A DNA stretch of 64,000 nucleotides. It comes from a bacterium. GTDB lineage: Bacteria > Pseudomonadota > Gammaproteobacteria > Pseudomonadales > Moraxellaceae. Below are positions 44,666-53,732 of the stretch, one piece after another (positions within the stretch are counted from its first letter, which is position 1; each line of letters begins with the position of its first letter). A program made the translations under genes and the position numbers. The notes beneath the pieces were generated by a model. The model searched no databases. It was not told the origin of the DNA and saw only the letters and a list, made by a program, of their open reading frames with translations. Location: contig JAQSDB010000003.1 of assembly GCA_029945725.1 (NCBI GenBank), forward strand, positions 561,842-625,841. The letters run 5' to 3'.

Positions 44666-45562
44666 TTACCGGGGGTTGCTGTCCGCTGCCTTCAGTTCCT
44701 GGCCATGCGCGCGATTCACCCACCAGCCAAAACCGGCGGCGGTGAAAAACATGATGATGCTGTAAATGGCGGCGGGGATGGCCATGGTGGCGTTGTTCAG
44801 CAGCGAAGGGCTGAGCGCCAGGGCGATGGCCAGGGTGCCGTTGTGAATGCCAATTTCCATGCCGATGGCCACGGACTGACGCTGGCTCAGGCGCGCCAGC
44901 CGTGGCAGGAAATAGCCGGTGGCAAGACTGAGCAGGTTGAAGCTCAGGGCGGCGGCACCGACCACGGGGGCATAAGCCCAGAACATCGTCCAGTTTTTCA
45001 CCAGCGCCAGCACGATGATGAGGGTGAGCAGCAGGGCCGACACGATCTTGACCGGCTTTTGCATGCGTTCGGCAAAGGCCGGGGAGCGTTGGCGCACCCA
45101 CATGCCGATGATGACCGGGCCGAGCACGATGGCGAAAACCTGCACTACCTTGGCAAATTGCAGCGGGATGGCCTGGTCAGCCGTCATGAAGTGCTGCAGC
45201 GAGAAATTCACGATCAGCGGCATGGCCAGAATGGCAATCACCGAACTGACGGCGGTGAGGGTGATGTTGAGGGCGACATCACCGTGCGCAAGATGGCTGT
45301 AGAGATTGGCCACGGTGCCGCCTGGTGAGGCGGACAGCAGCATCATGCCCACCGCGAGTGCCGGTTCCAGTGCAAAGGCCTTGCAGATGAAAAAACAGAG
45401 CAGGGGCAGGAGCAGCATCTGGCAGGCGAGGCCGATGACGATGGGTTTGGGAAAGCGGGCGACGCGGGTGAAGTCCGAGCGGCTGAGCGACAGCCCGAGG
45501 CCGAGCATGATGATGCCGAGGGCGGCTGGCAGGGCGGTGGTAAGCAGGGGGTGGGCGCCCAT
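44666..45562 (-). CDS. Bile acid:sodium symporter family protein
   Basis: This is a 298-residue membrane protein of the BASS/SBF family, with about nine to ten hydrophobic helices. SASPGGTVANLYSHLAHGDVALNITLTAVSS is the conserved crossover region, and EIGIHNGTLAIALAL matches the second conserved helix. Substrates in bacteria include organic anions such as pantoate or pyruvate-type acids. Specificity here is unknown. It is convergent with the cytochrome gene. Confidence 0.92.
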   Translation of the reverse strand: MGAHPLLTTALPAALGIIMLGLGLSLSRSDFTRVARFPKPIVIGLACQMLLLPLLCFFICKAFALEPALAVGMMLLSASPGGTVANLYSHLAHGDVALNITLTAVSSVIAILAMPLIVNFSLQHFMTADQAIPLQFAKVVQVFAIVLGPVIIGMWVRQRSPAFAERMQKPVKIVSALLLTLIIVLALVKNWTMFWAYAPVVGAAALSFNLLSLATGYFLPRLARLSQRQSVAIGMEIGIHNGTLAIALALSPSLLNNATMAIPAAIYSIIMFFTAAGFGWWVNRAHGQELKAADSNPR

Positions 45563-45715
45563 TCTTGTTGCTCTCCGTAAGCGAACACGGAGTCTCGCGC
45601 AATCAGGGCGGCCTTGTTAGTACGGTTAATACGCTTGTTTTGGCGGCCGGGTTTGCGTAGGAGCCTGCTTGGACAATGGCGGCGTGTGCCGGCAGGGAAC
45701 CTGTTGCGGGCGGCG

Positions 45716-47722
45716 CTACTTGAACATGTCCTTGAGGCCGGCGAGATGGGCGTGGCCCAGGGTTTTCTTTTCTTCGGGGCTGCGGTTGCTGGTGCGGCCT
45801 TCCCACTCCAGATCATCCTGCGGCAGCTCTTCGAGAAAACGGCTGGGCGTGGTCGGCATGTTTTCACCACCGGATTTGCGCCGCGAGGCATGTGTCAGCG
45901 TCAGCGTCTTGCGCGCGCGCGTGATGCCCACATACATCAGGCGGCGTTCTTCCTCGACGGTTTCGGCCTCGATGCTGTTGCGGTGCGGCAGCAGGTCTTC
46001 CTCCAGCCCCATGATGTAGGTGTGCGGAAATTCCAGACCCTTGGCGGCATGCAGCGTCATCAGTTGCACGCGATCGGAATCATCTTCTTCGGCCTGCTGC
46101 TCCAGAATATCCATCAGCACCAGCTTGCGGATGACCTGCTCGATGTTCTTGTCGTCTTCGTCATCGGCTTTTTCAGCGAGGCGCTGGATGCTGGCGAGAA
46201 AGCTCTGCACGTTCTCGATGCGCTTTTCGGCAACAGAAGGCGTGCCGGAGGTGTCGCGCAAATGATCGTCGTACTGGATATCCAGCAGCATCTGGCGGAT
46301 GGCGTTGAGGCTGTCGCCATCAATGACTTCGCGCGCCGTGGTCAGCAGCCATTGTGAGAAATCCTGGAGATTGCCGAGCTGGCGATCACTGAGATGCAGG
46401 CCGAGCCCCATTTCATCGCAGGCGGCGAGCATGGCGCAGCCACGCTGCTGCGAGTAGCTGCCGAGTTTTTCCAGAGTGGCCGGGCCGATCTCGCGCTTGG
46501 GCGTATTCACCACGCGCAAGAAGGCATTGTCGTCGTCCGGATTGATGATGAGGCGCAGATACGCCATCACGTCCTTGATTTCGGCGCGCGAGAAAAACGA
46601 TTGTCCGCCGGAAACCTTGTAGGGAATCTGCAATTCACGCAGCTTGGTTTCCAGCAGGCGCGACTGGAAATTGCCGCGATAGAGCACGGCGAAATCACGG
46701 AATTCGCTGCGGTGCATCATCTTGTAATTGAGGATGTCGGTTGCCACGCGCTCGGCTTCGGCATCTTCATTGGGGCAGGTAAGGATGCGGATGGGATCGC
46801 CCATGCCGATCTGGCTCCACAGTTTCTTCTCGAAAACATGCGGATTATTGGCGATGACGGCATTGGCGGCCTTGAGGATGCGGCCGGTAGAGCGGTAGTT
46901 CTGTTCCAGTTTCACCACGGTGAGCGTGGGGAAATCCTTGGTCAGTTCCACGAGGTTTTCCGGACGCGCACCGCGCCAGGCATAAATCGACTGGTCGTCA
47001 TCGCCCACGGCAGTAAGCGAACCGCGCGAACCCACCAGCAGTTTCACCAGCAGGTACTGCGCCGAGTTGGTGTCCTGGTATTCATCCACCAGCAGGTAGT
47101 GCACGCGGTTCTGCCATTTTTCGCGCAGTTCCTGGTTGTCGCGAAAGCCGGTGGTGGGCAGCAGGATCAGGTCATCAAAATCCACGGCGTTGTAGGCGCG
47201 CAGGTGACGGTTGTAGATTTCGTAGACTTTGGCGGCCAGCAACTCGGCATCGGTTTCGGCGCGGCTGACGGCCTCCGCCGGTGAAATCAGGTCGTTCTTG
47301 AAACTGGAGATCAGGTTGCGGATGAGATCGATCTTGTCGCTGGCATTTTCCTGGTGCAGCAGTTCACCGATCAGTCCTTTTGAATCTTCCGCATCAAAAA
47401 TGGAGAAGCCTTTTTTCAGCCCGAAGAATTCCATTTCCCGGCGCAGGATGTTCAGGCCCAGGTTGTGGAAGGTGGAAACGGTCAGGCCGCGTGCTTCCTT
47501 GCCCTGCACCAGCTTGCCGGCGCGTTCCTTCATTTCGCGCGAGGCCTTGTTGGTGAACGTCACGGCGACAATCTTCGAGGCCGGGATGCCGCATTCCTGA
47601 ATCAGGTAGGCAATCTTCTGCGTGATCACGGAGGTCTTGCCGGAACCGGCGCCGGCGAGAACGAGCAGGGGTCCGCTGATATGACGCACGGCTTCACGCT
47701 GGCGGGGATTAAGGTCGGTCAC
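45716..47722 (-). CDS. rep: ATP-dependent DNA helicase Rep
   Basis: This is a superfamily 1A 3'-5' helicase that helps replication forks past bound proteins. I chose the GTG at 47722 (first residues TDLNPRQREAVRHI), giving 668 residues, like E. coli Rep; the track ORF adds an unrelated N-terminal extension. Motifs are I (LAGAGSGKTSVIT), Ia (FTNKASREMKER), II (DEYQDTN), III (GDDDQSIYAWRGA), IV (LEQNYRST), V (TLHAAKGLEFPH) and VI (GITRARKTL). Confidence 0.97.
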   Translation of the reverse strand: MTDLNPRQREAVRHISGPLLVLAGAGSGKTSVITQKIAYLIQECGIPASKIVAVTFTNKASREMKERAGKLVQGKEARGLTVSTFHNLGLNILRREMEFFGLKKGFSIFDAEDSKGLIGELLHQENASDKIDLIRNLISSFKNDLISPAEAVSRAETDAELLAAKVYEIYNRHLRAYNAVDFDDLILLPTTGFRDNQELREKWQNRVHYLLVDEYQDTNSAQYLLVKLLVGSRGSLTAVGDDDQSIYAWRGARPENLVELTKDFPTLTVVKLEQNYRSTGRILKAANAVIANNPHVFEKKLWSQIGMGDPIRILTCPNEDAEAERVATDILNYKMMHRSEFRDFAVLYRGNFQSRLLETKLRELQIPYKVSGGQSFFSRAEIKDVMAYLRLIINPDDDNAFLRVVNTPKREIGPATLEKLGSYSQQRGCAMLAACDEMGLGLHLSDRQLGNLQDFSQWLLTTAREVIDGDSLNAIRQMLLDIQYDDHLRDTSGTPSVAEKRIENVQSFLASIQRLAEKADDEDDKNIEQVIRKLVLMDILEQQAEEDDSDRVQLMTLHAAKGLEFPHTYIMGLEEDLLPHRNSIEAETVEEERRLMYVGITRARKTLTLTHASRRKSGGENMPTTPSRFLEELPQDDLEWEGRTSNRSPEEKKTLGHAHLAGLKDMFK

Positions 47723-47867
47723 GGCAACTCGGATGAAGAAAATCGGCAATGGCTGCGACAATCGGTCGCAGAAGACTACAGCACGGGACAGCACGGGAGA
47801 TTGTAGAATGTACCCGGTCCGGCATGTTCCTGAGAAAATCATGCAAGGGCTGAACGCCAAACGCCCC

Positions 47868-47897
47868 GGTCCGCATGCACCGGGGCGTTTGTTTTGG
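47868..47897. terminator. Stem-loop upstream of rep
   Basis: CAAACGCCCCGG / CCGGGGCGTTTG forms a perfect 12-bp stem in the otherwise empty 363-bp gap between rep and the di-iron gene cluster. A T-rich tail follows on the plus strand. Confidence 0.75.
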
Positions 47898-47963
47898 TGG
47901 GGTGATTCTAGCGGCAGGGAGCGCCCCGGACAATTCTTGATGTGTTGCAAAACCGCCCGGCAT

Positions 47964-48001
47964 AAAAAAGCGGCTCCAGGGAGGGTGATCCCGGAGCCGC
48001 T
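47964..48001 (-). terminator. Terminator of the di-iron protein pair
   Basis: On the minus strand AGCGGCTCC / GGAGCCGCT is followed by TTTTTTA, about 85 bp after the stop at 48086. Confidence 0.88.
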
Positions 48002-48085
48002 GAATGTGAAATCCCTTTCTTTCTCTCTTTGAGAACCGTTTGCAGGCGCCGCCCGCCATTCAGGGCGGCCAGGCCTGTGTAGTGA

Positions 48086-48928
48086 TCAGGCGGCTTTTTT
48101 CACGGCCTGTTCATCCAGCTTGAGTTCGTGCTTCCAGTGTTCCAGCAGTTCGCGGGTGTCGCTCTGCCAGGGATGGAAATCGCGGCGGTAATACTCGAAA
48201 TAAGCCGGGATCATCTGGCGGAACCAGCCCTTGCGTCCCCACAGCTTGTTCATGCCCTTGAGCCATTGCGCGGGCTTGAAGAGCTCGCCATCTTCGCGCA
48301 GCAGGCGGGTCTGGAAGCGGGCCTGGTTGACGGTGAACATCAGGGTGGTCATGGCCATGGCGCGCACCCGTATCCAGTAGTCGCCGACCTGTTCCTGATA
48401 AACGTCGAAGGCCACGCCCTTGTGTTCGTTTTCTTCCACGGCATGCCAGAGCCAGAGCTTGACCATGGCCGGGTCCATGCTCTCGAACATTTCCGGATTG
48501 GTCAGGAAGCCTTCGGCCATGATGGCGGTGAAATGCTCCAGCGCGCAGGTGACGGCGAGCTGGCGTGCCGGCGACAGGTTTTTCTTCATGAACTCGATGC
48601 GTTCGCCGACTTCATTCTCGATGGATTCAAGATCGATGCCGTGGGCACGGGCGTAGTGGTTGTAGCTGTCATGCTCTTTTGCATGCATGGCTTCCTGGCC
48701 GATGAAGGCACTGACCTGCTGTTTCAGCTCCGGCGTGCCGATGCGGTCGCGATAATGGCGCACGCTTTCCACAAAAAAGCGCTCGCCGACCGGAAAGGTG
48801 GCGGACAACGCATTCAGCATGTGCGTGAGAAAGGGACTGTTGTCGGCCCAGTAACGTGGCACGCGGCTAAAATCAAAATCCATGTGCCGTACGGTGATGC
48901 CACTGCTGGCGTATCGGGTTTTGCTCAT
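48086..48928 (-). CDS. Metal-dependent hydrolase family (PF10118-type) protein with ferritin-like di-iron motif, paralogue 1
   Basis: This 280-residue protein belongs to the family usually annotated predicted metal-dependent hydrolase. Its conserved acids and histidines are spaced as E49 (VGERFF), E79-A-M-H82 (GQEAMHAKEH), E131 (CALEHFTA) and E166-N-E-H169 (WHAVEENEHK). This is the E / ExxH / E / ExxH layout of ferritin-like di-iron proteins, with 30 and 35 residues between partners. A di-iron oxygenase or oxidase role is therefore my inference. Its ATG overlaps the stop of paralogue 2. Confidence 0.85.
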   Translation of the reverse strand: MSKTRYASSGITVRHMDFDFSRVPRYWADNSPFLTHMLNALSATFPVGERFFVESVRHYRDRIGTPELKQQVSAFIGQEAMHAKEHDSYNHYARAHGIDLESIENEVGERIEFMKKNLSPARQLAVTCALEHFTAIMAEGFLTNPEMFESMDPAMVKLWLWHAVEENEHKGVAFDVYQEQVGDYWIRVRAMAMTTLMFTVNQARFQTRLLREDGELFKPAQWLKGMNKLWGRKGWFRQMIPAYFEYYRRDFHPWQSDTRELLEHWKHELKLDEQAVKKAA

Positions 48929-49815
48929 GACAGGGCTTCCAGTAATTCCGGTCTTTTCAGCATGGCGGCCAGCTTCTTCAGGCCGCCATCACGCAGGGCG
49001 CGGCTGTCGCGCTGGCTGGGGTGAAAGCTGCGCTTGTAGTAGGAAAGATAGGCCGGACCGAGTGAGCGCAGGATGCCTTTGCTGCCGAGCATCCAGTTGA
49101 AACCCTTGCGGATGGAGGCCCAGTCGGTCGGGTCGTCCATTTCGGAGCGCAGCTGGAAGTAATGGAAAATCGTGAAGCCGGTGAACTCCACGGTGGTGAC
49201 AGCCATTTCACTGACACGCGTCCAGTAATTGTCGACCTGCTCCTTGTACACATCGAAGGCGACCGATTTGTGCTCGCTTTCTTCCACGGCATGCCAGAGC
49301 CAGAGCGGTAGCATGCGCTCATCCATGCCCTTGAGGAATTCCGGATTCTCGAGAATGGATTCGGCGAGCATGGCGGTGAAATGTTCAAGGGCGCAGGTTT
49401 TGGCGAGCTGGCGTTCGCGTGACATGTGCTTGGCCTGCCATTTGAGGCCTTCGAGCACAAAGTTCGACACTTTCTCGGTTGGCATGCCCTTGGTCTGCAT
49501 GAGGGCATTGAAGCGTTCATGTTCATTGCCATGATGCGCTTCCTGGCCAATGAAGCCCTTGACCTCTTCTTTCAGCATTTCATTGCGCAGCATCGGCTGA
49601 TAATGCCGCACGGAGCGCAGGAAAAAGCGTTCACCTTCGGGGAAGGTGCAGGAGAGCGCCGTCAGCAGCACGGTCTTGAACTGGCTGTTGTCGAACCAGT
49701 AGCGCGGAATGGCGGGGTCGAATTCGAAATCCATGCGTCGTGGCTGGATCTCGCTCTTGTTCAGGCGCTTGGTTTTTTTGCCGCTGTCGGGCCCGGCATT
49801 CACTTTGGCGTTCAT
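48925..49815 (-). CDS. Metal-dependent hydrolase family (PF10118-type) protein with ferritin-like di-iron motif, paralogue 2
   Basis: This 296-residue paralogue has the same motif series: PEGERFF, GQEAHHGNEH, CALEHFTAMLAE and WHAVEESEHK. The N terminus is longer and basic (KKTKRLNKSEIQPRRMDFEF). The stop and the start of paralogue 1 overlap by 4 bp, so the two are co-translated. A gap of about 180 bp with a terminator separates it from paralogue 3. Confidence 0.85.
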   Translation of the reverse strand: MNAKVNAGPDSGKKTKRLNKSEIQPRRMDFEFDPAIPRYWFDNSQFKTVLLTALSCTFPEGERFFLRSVRHYQPMLRNEMLKEEVKGFIGQEAHHGNEHERFNALMQTKGMPTEKVSNFVLEGLKWQAKHMSRERQLAKTCALEHFTAMLAESILENPEFLKGMDERMLPLWLWHAVEESEHKSVAFDVYKEQVDNYWTRVSEMAVTTVEFTGFTIFHYFQLRSEMDDPTDWASIRKGFNWMLGSKGILRSLGPAYLSYYKRSFHPSQRDSRALRDGGLKKLAAMLKRPELLEALS

Positions 49816-49941
49816 GGCAAACTCCTCTCTGCAATGCCAGCAGTATCACTCGGAGGAGGCTGACAAGTCAGTGAGGGGGATGCCAACTTCTTGTCAAATA
49901 AGGCCAGAGGGCGAATTCAGTGCGGCCGATTCATCTGCATT

Positions 49942-49979
49942 AAAAAAGGCCGGTCCTGCAAACAGCAGGGCCGGCCTTT
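49942..49979 (-). terminator. Terminator of paralogue 3
   Basis: On the minus strand AAAGGCCGG-CCTGCT / AGCAGG-CCGGCCTTT (one bulge) is followed by TTTTAA, 20 bp after the stop at 49999. Confidence 0.88.
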
Positions 49980-49998
49980 CGTTGTGCAGGGAGGAAAC

Positions 49999-50823
49999 TC
50001 AGCCGTTGAGAGCCAGATACTGCTTCCACTTCTTTTCCAGGGCATCACTGTCGTGATCGTTGGGGTGGAAACCGGGGCGGAAGTAGTCGAGGTACTGGAG
50101 CGTCAGTTCGCTCATGAAGCCTTTTTTGCCAAACAGGCTCCACAGTCCCTTGCCCCAGGCCTTCAGATTGAACAGCTGCTTGTCCTCTGCCATCAGGCGT
50201 ACCTGCTGCTCACTCGCCACGATGGCCAGGATGGTGCTGGCAATAACCATGAAGATGGCACGGGTGGCGTAGTCGCCGCCCACTTTCTGGTAGACATCAA
50301 ACGCCACGGCCTTGTGCTCGGATTCTTCAATCGCATGCCACAACCACATCTTGCGCATGACCGGGTCATTCATGCGTTCGTTCCAGTCGTCGCGGCGCAT
50401 GAGCTGGGCGGCGACGGTGGCGGTGAAGTGCTCCAGCGCGCAGGTAATGGCCAGTTGCTGCTTGACCGGCAGGTACTTCTTGCCAAAGCCCAGCAGCTTG
50501 CCCACGCGCTTGTCCAGGTACTCGATGTCGATGCCCTGGGCCTGGGCGTAATCGTTGAAAGCCTTGTGCTCCTTGGTGTGCATGGCTTCCTGGCCGATAA
50601 AGGCGCTGATTTCCTTCTGCATGACCGGGTCTTCGATCTGGGTGCGCACGGCACGCACGCTGTCGATGAAGAACAGTTCGCCTTCGGGGAAGAGGGAGGA
50701 AAGGCTGGTCAGGAAGTGTGTCATGAACGGGTCGTTATTGAACCAGTAACGCGGTACGTCCGAGAAACTGAAATCCATGCGGCGCACGGGAAAGCTGGAC
50801 TTGATCTGGGCCTGAGCGGTCAT
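49999..50823 (-). CDS. Metal-dependent hydrolase family (PF10118-type) protein with ferritin-like di-iron motif, paralogue 3
   Basis: This is the third paralogue, 274 residues, with PEGELFFIDS, GQEAMHTKEH, CALEHFTATVAA and WHAIEESEHKAVAFDVY. All metal-ligand candidates are conserved. It has its own terminator, so it is probably a separate transcript, divergent from the AraC-type regulator at 51044. Close neighbours farther right (alcohol dehydrogenase, SCP2-like) are compatible with lipid or alkane-derived substrates, but no substrate is shown. Confidence 0.85.
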   Translation of the reverse strand: MTAQAQIKSSFPVRRMDFSFSDVPRYWFNNDPFMTHFLTSLSSLFPEGELFFIDSVRAVRTQIEDPVMQKEISAFIGQEAMHTKEHKAFNDYAQAQGIDIEYLDKRVGKLLGFGKKYLPVKQQLAITCALEHFTATVAAQLMRRDDWNERMNDPVMRKMWLWHAIEESEHKAVAFDVYQKVGGDYATRAIFMVIASTILAIVASEQQVRLMAEDKQLFNLKAWGKGLWSLFGKKGFMSELTLQYLDYFRPGFHPNDHDSDALEKKWKQYLALNG

Positions 50824-51043
50824 TTTTTGACTCCTGTGAGAGCGGCTTGCTGTTCGGGGCCGTGACCTGTCTGGTCATTACGGCTAGGATTCCGGTCGCT
50901 CACCGAGCAGCGGTTTGACACTTTCTTTTGTTTCTTCATTGAATGTGTCATTGGACGATGTAAGTATCGCCATCGTTCCCAAATACCCGCTAGGTCATTT
51001 AGGGCCAAAAAAGGGTCGGATCAGTTATTCAGGGCCAGATTCC

Positions 51044-52078
51044 ATGTCAACGGTCGATTTGCACCAGCCGGCTATACCCATCACCTATGCCCGTCAGCTG
51101 GTAGAGCTTTGCGCGCGCTGGCACGTGGCACCCGCCGAGCTGATGGCAGAGACCGCACTGGCCAGACTGGATCTTTCTTCTACCGAGGCCCGCCTCAGTC
51201 CGCTGGAGTTCAATCTGCTGGTGGCACGGGCGATTCGCCTGACCGGAGAGCCGGCACTCGGCTATCACTTTGGTCTGCATATCAAGTTGTCGGCGCACGG
51301 CTTTCTCGGCTATGCCGTGATGACCAGTGCCACGCTGGGCGAGGCGCTGCAGCTGACAGGCAAGTTTTTCACCACGCGCAGCGGTGCCCTGCGTTTCAGC
51401 CACTTCATCGAGGGCGAGACGGCAGTGGTGCAGATTGACAGTACCGTTGATATTGCCCCCCCCTTTGCCTTTCCTTACGAGAGCCTGCTGGTAGGCTTCT
51501 GCCATGCCGGCGCCTATATCACGGGGGAGAGCAGTCTTGAGGCCGAGATCTGGATTGATTACCCGGAACCGGCTTATTACGCCGCCTGCGCCAGGCTGCT
51601 GCCCTGTCCCATTCGTTACGGCAAGCCGGTCAACCAGTTGCGCTTTCCAGCCGCCTTGTTGCAGCGCCCCCTGCTGATGGCGGATGCGACAGCCTCGCAA
51701 ATGGCGCTTGAGCAATGCGAGCGTGAGCTGGAGGCACTGTCCAGCCAGCCGCTGGTGTCGCGCGTGCGCGCCTTGCTCAGTGATGATCTGAGTGCCATGC
51801 CGGATCTGGAAACGGTGGCGGGCCGCTGCTGCATGTCGGCTCGCAGTCTCAAGCGCAAGCTGGCCGAGCATGGCGTGAGTTTTTCCGAACTGGTGGCAGA
51901 CATCCGCCGTGATGAAGCCAGGGTTCTGCTGGCGGAAGGCCGGCTCAGCATCGAGCAGATTGCCGGCCGCCTCGGCTATCGTGATCCCGCCAACTTCACC
52001 CGTGCCTTCAAGGGCTGGACCGGGGAAACGCCGCGCCAGTACCGCGATACTGTCCGTTCAGGCCTGCGCCCGGCCTGA
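51044..52078 (+). CDS. AraC family transcriptional regulator
   Basis: I chose the ATG at 51044 (MSTVDLHQPAIPITYARQLVE). The 344-residue protein has an N-terminal arabinose-binding-type ligand domain (PF12625-like, about residues 20-215, GYHFGLHIKLSAHGFLGYAVM) and a C-terminal double helix-turn-helix (LETVAGRCCMSARSLKRKLAEHG; IEQIAGRLGYRDPANFTRAFKGWTGETPRQYR, in part). It is divergent from paralogue 3 across about 220 bp, so it probably regulates that gene. This class often senses fatty acids, alkanes or ornithine. Confidence 0.93.
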   Translation: MSTVDLHQPAIPITYARQLVELCARWHVAPAELMAETALARLDLSSTEARLSPLEFNLLVARAIRLTGEPALGYHFGLHIKLSAHGFLGYAVMTSATLGEALQLTGKFFTTRSGALRFSHFIEGETAVVQIDSTVDIAPPFAFPYESLLVGFCHAGAYITGESSLEAEIWIDYPEPAYYAACARLLPCPIRYGKPVNQLRFPAALLQRPLLMADATASQMALEQCERELEALSSQPLVSRVRALLSDDLSAMPDLETVAGRCCMSARSLKRKLAEHGVSFSELVADIRRDEARVLLAEGRLSIEQIAGRLGYRDPANFTRAFKGWTGETPRQYRDTVRSGLRPA

Positions 52079-52155
52079 ACGGACGTTTGGTGCCGGCCGT
52101 CATCCACGGCATAATCCGCCCCCTTCTTCTCTTTTGAACCCCGCCGGAGTTCTGC

Positions 52156-53154
52156 ATGTCCAGTGTCACCCTCAGTCACTATCTGGTTGAACAGCAGCGC
52201 AAGAATCCCGCCATTACGCACGATTTACGGCTTATCGTGGAAAGCGTGGCCACTGCCTGCAAGGCCATTGGCGTGGCCATCGGCAAGGGCGAGCTGGCAG
52301 GGGTGCTGGGCGGCGCCGGCAGTGAAAATGTGCAGGGCGAAGCCCAGAAAAAGCTGGATGTGATTTCCAACGACATCCTGATCCGCACCAAGCAGACCAA
52401 TGGCACGCTGGCGGCGATGGCCTCGGAAGAAATGGACGAGATCTACCTCATCCCCACCGAGTATCCGCAGGGCGACTACCTGCTGTTGTTCGATCCGCTG
52501 GATGGTTCCAGCAACATCGACGTGAATATTTCCGTCGGCACCATTTTCTCCGTGCTGAAAAAAGCCGATGACAACGAAGTGACGGTGACGGACTTCCTGC
52601 AGCCGGGGACGGCGCAGGTGTGTGCCGGCTATGCCGTATACGGCCCGTCCACGCAGCTGGTCCTGACGCTGGGGCGCGGCGTGGACTGCTTTACGCTGGA
52701 TCGGGAATACGGCGAATTCATTCTCACCCAGCCGCAGATGCGCATTCCGGAAGAGACCCGGGAATTTGCCATCAACATGTCCAACCAGCGCTTCTGGGAG
52801 GAGCCGGTGCAGCGCTATGTGGATGAGCTGCTGCGGGGTTCTACCGGCCTGCGTGAAAAGGATTTCAATATGCGCTGGGTGGCGTCTATGGTCGCGGATG
52901 TGCATCGCATCCTGAATCGCGGCGGCATCTTCCTGTACCCGATGGACAGCAAGACGCGCGAGCAGGGCGGCAAGCTGCGCCTGCTGTACGAGGCCAATCC
53001 CATGTCTTTCCTGATTGAGCAGGCAGGCGGGGCATCCACGACAGGGCGTGAGCGCATCATGAGTCTTGAGCCGGAAAAGCTGCACCAGCGTGTGCCCGTG
53101 GTGCTGGGTTCAAAACATGAAGTCGAGATCGTCCGGCGTTATCACCTCGAATAA
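52156..53154 (+). CDS. fbp: Fructose-1,6-bisphosphatase class I
   Basis: This gluconeogenic phosphatase has 332 residues. The metal-binding signature [20 protein letters not shown] is complete, along with EEMDEIY and [11 protein letters not shown]. Length and motifs match the E. coli class I enzyme. It is followed by an SCP2-like gene and an alcohol dehydrogenase on the same strand. Confidence 0.98.
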   Translation: MSSVTLSHYLVEQQRKNPAITHDLRLIVESVATACKAIGVAIGKGELAGVLGGAGSENVQGEAQKKLDVISNDILIRTKQTNGTLAAMASEEMDEIYLIPTEYPQGDYLLLFDPLDGSSNIDVNISVGTIFSVLKKADDNEVTVTDFLQPGTAQVCAGYAVYGPSTQLVLTLGRGVDCFTLDREYGEFILTQPQMRIPEETREFAINMSNQRFWEEPVQRYVDELLRGSTGLREKDFNMRWVASMVADVHRILNRGGIFLYPMDSKTREQGGKLRLLYEANPMSFLIEQAGGASTTGRERIMSLEPEKLHQRVPVVLGSKHEVEIVRRYHLE

Positions 53155-53197
53155 AACCGCACTACATCCCCTGCAACCAACGACAAGAAAGGTACGC

Positions 53198-53725
53198 ATG
53201 CTTGATACCAAAAAAGCGCTTCCCGAGATGGAGCGCACGTATGTAAATCTGATGATGGGCGTGGTGGGGCGCGGGCTCGTCTCTACCAGTCGGCATGATG
53301 CTTCCGTGCGCCGTGAAGTGTCTGCGTTTCCGGCGGGTTATGTGTTCCAGATGGTAGTTATGCCATCGGGGCCGGCTTTTTCCACGGAAGTTCAGGCGGA
53401 TGGCACGCTGCGCCTGCTCAAGAACTTTCAGGGCAAGGCGGATCTGGCCGTGCGCTTCAAGCATCTGTCGCATGCCTTTCTCGTGTTGTCTTTCCAGGAA
53501 GGCACGGCACGTGCATTTGCCAATGACCGCATGTATGTCGACGGTGACGTATCGCACGCCATTCGCATGGTGCGCTGTCTGTCGCGCATGGAAGTGCTGA
53601 TTTTGCCAAAGATTATTGCCGAGCGTGCGGTGAAGCGTTATCCCGCCATTTCGCTGGGTGAAAAAGCCGGTCTGGCGGCGCGCATCTACGCGCGGGTTGC
53701 CTTGAATTTTGTGAAAGGGGAATAA
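53198..53725 (+). CDS. SCP2-like sterol/lipid-carrier domain protein
   Basis: I chose the ATG at 53198 (MLDTKKALPEMERTYVNLMMG), preceded by AGAAAGG. The 175-residue protein carries GKADLAVRFKHLSHAFLVLSFQEGT (in part) and FANDRMYVDGDVSHAIRMVRCL, a pattern like SCP2/sterol-carrier lipid-binding domains. It ends 7 bp before an iron-containing alcohol dehydrogenase, so both are probably co-transcribed and may handle a hydrophobic alcohol. That is inference. Confidence 0.72.
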   Translation: MLDTKKALPEMERTYVNLMMGVVGRGLVSTSRHDASVRREVSAFPAGYVFQMVVMPSGPAFSTEVQADGTLRLLKNFQGKADLAVRFKHLSHAFLVLSFQEGTARAFANDRMYVDGDVSHAIRMVRCLSRMEVLILPKIIAERAVKRYPAISLGEKAGLAARIYARVALNFVKGE

Positions 53726-53732
53726 AAAGAAA

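Noticed and set aside
47723-47950. 76-residue N-terminal extension of Rep in the ORF track
   Set aside because: Rep homology starts at TDLNPRQREAV; the extension is unrelated, Pro/Arg-rich and crosses a terminator hairpin.
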